From positions 1 to 30,091 of the forward strand of contig CADWAF010005194.1 of the NCBI GenBank assembly GCA_902984215.1: a stretch of 30,091 nucleotides of DNA, in the 5' to 3' direction. Every line of letters starts with the position of its first letter. The stretch's first letter is position 1. A program made the position numbers and the translations under genes. Below, one piece after another: positions 29,952 to 30,091 of the stretch. Below the pieces are notes generated by a model. The model made no database searches. It saw nothing but the letters and a program-made list of their open reading frames with translations, and was not told the DNA's origin. Source of the stretch: Willaertia magna. Its lineage: Eukaryota; Heterolobosea; Eutetramitea; Acrasida; Naegleriidae.

Positions 29952-30091
29952 ATGGCCGAAACAGCTTTCCGTAGTGTTTGAACATCAAGTTCCAGCCAAG
30001 CCCGTGATTGGCAGGTAACGTAACAAAAAATATTGTAAAAAGTTCTCTTTTTCAGAATTTCTTCATTATTCCCTTTTATTGCCAGTCATCG
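29952..30091 (+). CDS. Possible 5' end of a plus-strand gene, cut by the window edge
   Basis: An ATG at 29952 opens MAETAF. Joining 29952-29970 to 30015 onward through a 44-nt GTAGTG...GGCAG intron leaves an open frame to the edge. A second in-phase possibility uses GTAACG...TTTTTCAG (30015-30055) as intron, with the exon before it lacking an ATG in frame. The base composition here is less A+T-rich than ordinary spacer, which supports an exon. Product unknown. Confidence 0.3.

Noticed and set aside
1..30091. CRISPR array, insertion sequence, phage or defence island
   Set aside because: No regularly spaced repeats, transposase, terminal inverted repeats or bacterial gene organisation is visible; genes are intron-bearing and eukaryotic.
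1..30091. Dictyostelid origin
   Set aside because: Asn-rich stretches and A+T richness suggested it, but the spacers are not as extreme in A+T as in dictyostelids and the genes are packed with very short introns; a Naegleria-like heterolobosean fits better, though not proven.

Overview
The window looks like nuclear DNA of a free-living protist with a compact, very A+T-rich genome. Evidence: standard genetic code with TAA/TAG stops, spliceosomal introns of 36-101 nt with GTAAGT-like donors and some TACTAAC-like branch sites, Asn/Thr/Gln-rich low-complexity stretches, and eukaryotic machinery (HOPS/CORVET subunit, THO complex, cap trimethylguanosine synthase, F-box proteins, a soluble class III adenylyl cyclase with long coiled coils, a TKL-like pseudokinase). 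A heterolobosean amoeba related to Naegleria fits best. This is inference from gene content and architecture, not from a database match.

Layout. 1-500: a truncated tRNA-like sequence at the left edge (minus) and an intact tRNA-Phe(GAA) (plus). 514-1180: remains of a leucine-rich-repeat gene (minus). 1321-2298: APH-fold phosphotransferase (plus). 2669-3243: two-exon AT-hook protein (plus). 3381-10124 is a minus-strand block: three-exon F-box protein, three-exon RCC1-like protein, an orphan exon-like ORF, and a five-exon VPS39-like tethering subunit. 10251-11172: three-exon protein with a mitochondrial-type N-terminus and a C-terminal membrane anchor (minus), divergent from a two-exon THO2/THOC2 gene (11201-16195, plus) with only 28 bp between start codons. 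THO2 converges with a membrane UDP-glycosyltransferase (16201-18000, minus), with 5 bp between stop codons. 18159-19502: TGS1-like methyltransferase (minus), divergent from a two-exon adenylyl cyclase (19692-23855, plus). 23968-29587 is minus strand: F-box protein with an acidic tail, PLP-dependent class V aminotransferase-like enzyme, and a pseudokinase. The right edge may hold the start of a plus-strand gene.

There is no operon logic; neighbours are ordinary, unrelated eukaryotic genes. Two loosely shared themes are nuclear RNA/chromatin work (THO2, TGS1, AT-hook protein) and ubiquitin-ligase adaptors (two F-box genes). I found no mobile element, CRISPR array or defence island. Many coding regions are split in the raw reading frames; exon joins given here were made by matching GT/AG sites, reading phase and continuity of protein motifs. 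The points most worth a second look are the extreme compactness (shared promoter, palindromic bidirectional poly(A) site, 36-nt intron), the pseudokinase, the unrecognised mitochondrial/tail-anchored protein, the decayed LRR gene, and an alternative 3' end for the VPS39-like gene.
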